The translations under genes and the position numbers were made by a program. From assembly GCA_004554425.1 (NCBI GenBank), contig SFMI01000155.1, positions 1-5,032 on the forward strand: 5,032 nucleotides of DNA. The letters are read 5' to 3'. Source of the DNA: Candidatus Saccharimonadota bacterium (GTDB lineage Bacteria; Eremiobacterota; Xenobia; Xenobiales; Xenobiaceae). Under the pieces are notes generated by a model that saw nothing but the letters and a program-made list of their open reading frames with translations, did not search any database and was not told the DNA's origin. Below, piece by piece: positions 5,004-5,032 of the stretch (position 1 is the first letter of the stretch; the number at the start of each line of letters is the position of its first letter).

Positions 5004-5030
5004 ATTCTGCAGGATTTTTCAAGGCAGAAT
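5004..5030. repeat. Inverted repeat upstream of the gene run
   Basis: ATTCTGC and GCAGAAT form a perfect 7-bp inverted repeat with a 13-base spacer, 64 bases before the GTG start at 4940. There is no T run on the minus side, so it does not look like a terminator for transcription reading into the window. It could be a regulator-binding site for the run or part of the end of an upstream gene outside the window. I see no convincing -35/-10 pair in 4953-5032. Confidence 0.35.
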
Positions 5031-5032
5031 CA

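Overview
The window comes from a moderately AT-rich, Gram-negative-type bacterial genome. The evidence is type IV/type II pseudopilin genes, Sec signal peptides and strong Shine-Dalgarno sites. No ribosomal or marker gene allows a firm lineage. The MarR-type protein resembles MarR proteins I associate with Desulfovibrio-like bacteria, but that is recollection, not a search. Every gene I accept lies on the minus strand, so the window reads from right to left.

Right part (5032 to 1358): a run of four intact genes. First is a secreted protein of unknown function with a GTG start (4940-4050). Next come two paralogous precursor-like proteins, A (3974-3306) and B (3217-2660). Last is a radical SAM/SPASM-type protein (2542-1358). 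A and B share an unusual layout: a hydrophilic N-terminal leader, the motif FELPL, a signal-peptide-like hydrophobic segment ending in V-x-A, then an exported tail with one Cys and a series of His-Xaa-Asn (HxN) motifs. There are three clear copies in A and seven in B. The adjacent SPASM protein has lost the CX3CX2C cluster motif and the GGE motif of radical SAM enzymes. It keeps a complete SPASM cysteine pattern and a C-terminal PqqD-like (RiPP recognition element) domain. Together this looks like a RiPP-type or protein-modification cassette in which the SPASM/PqqD protein binds HxN-repeat substrates as a non-catalytic partner. A catalytic maturase, if there is one, would lie beyond coordinate 5032 or elsewhere.

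Middle (1294 to 870): a MarR-family regulator broken by a frame change exactly at the DNA-binding wing. It reads as a pseudogene and is the last gene of the run.

Left part (about 850 to 1): a terminator-like hairpin, an A/T-only hairpin and a candidate extended -10 promoter. These precede a minor-pseudopilin cluster: a FimT/GspH-like protein (688-107), then one base later the start of a GspK/PilX-like pseudopilin (105-1) that runs off the window. This is a separate transcription unit with a different job (pilus or type II secretion pseudopilus tip).
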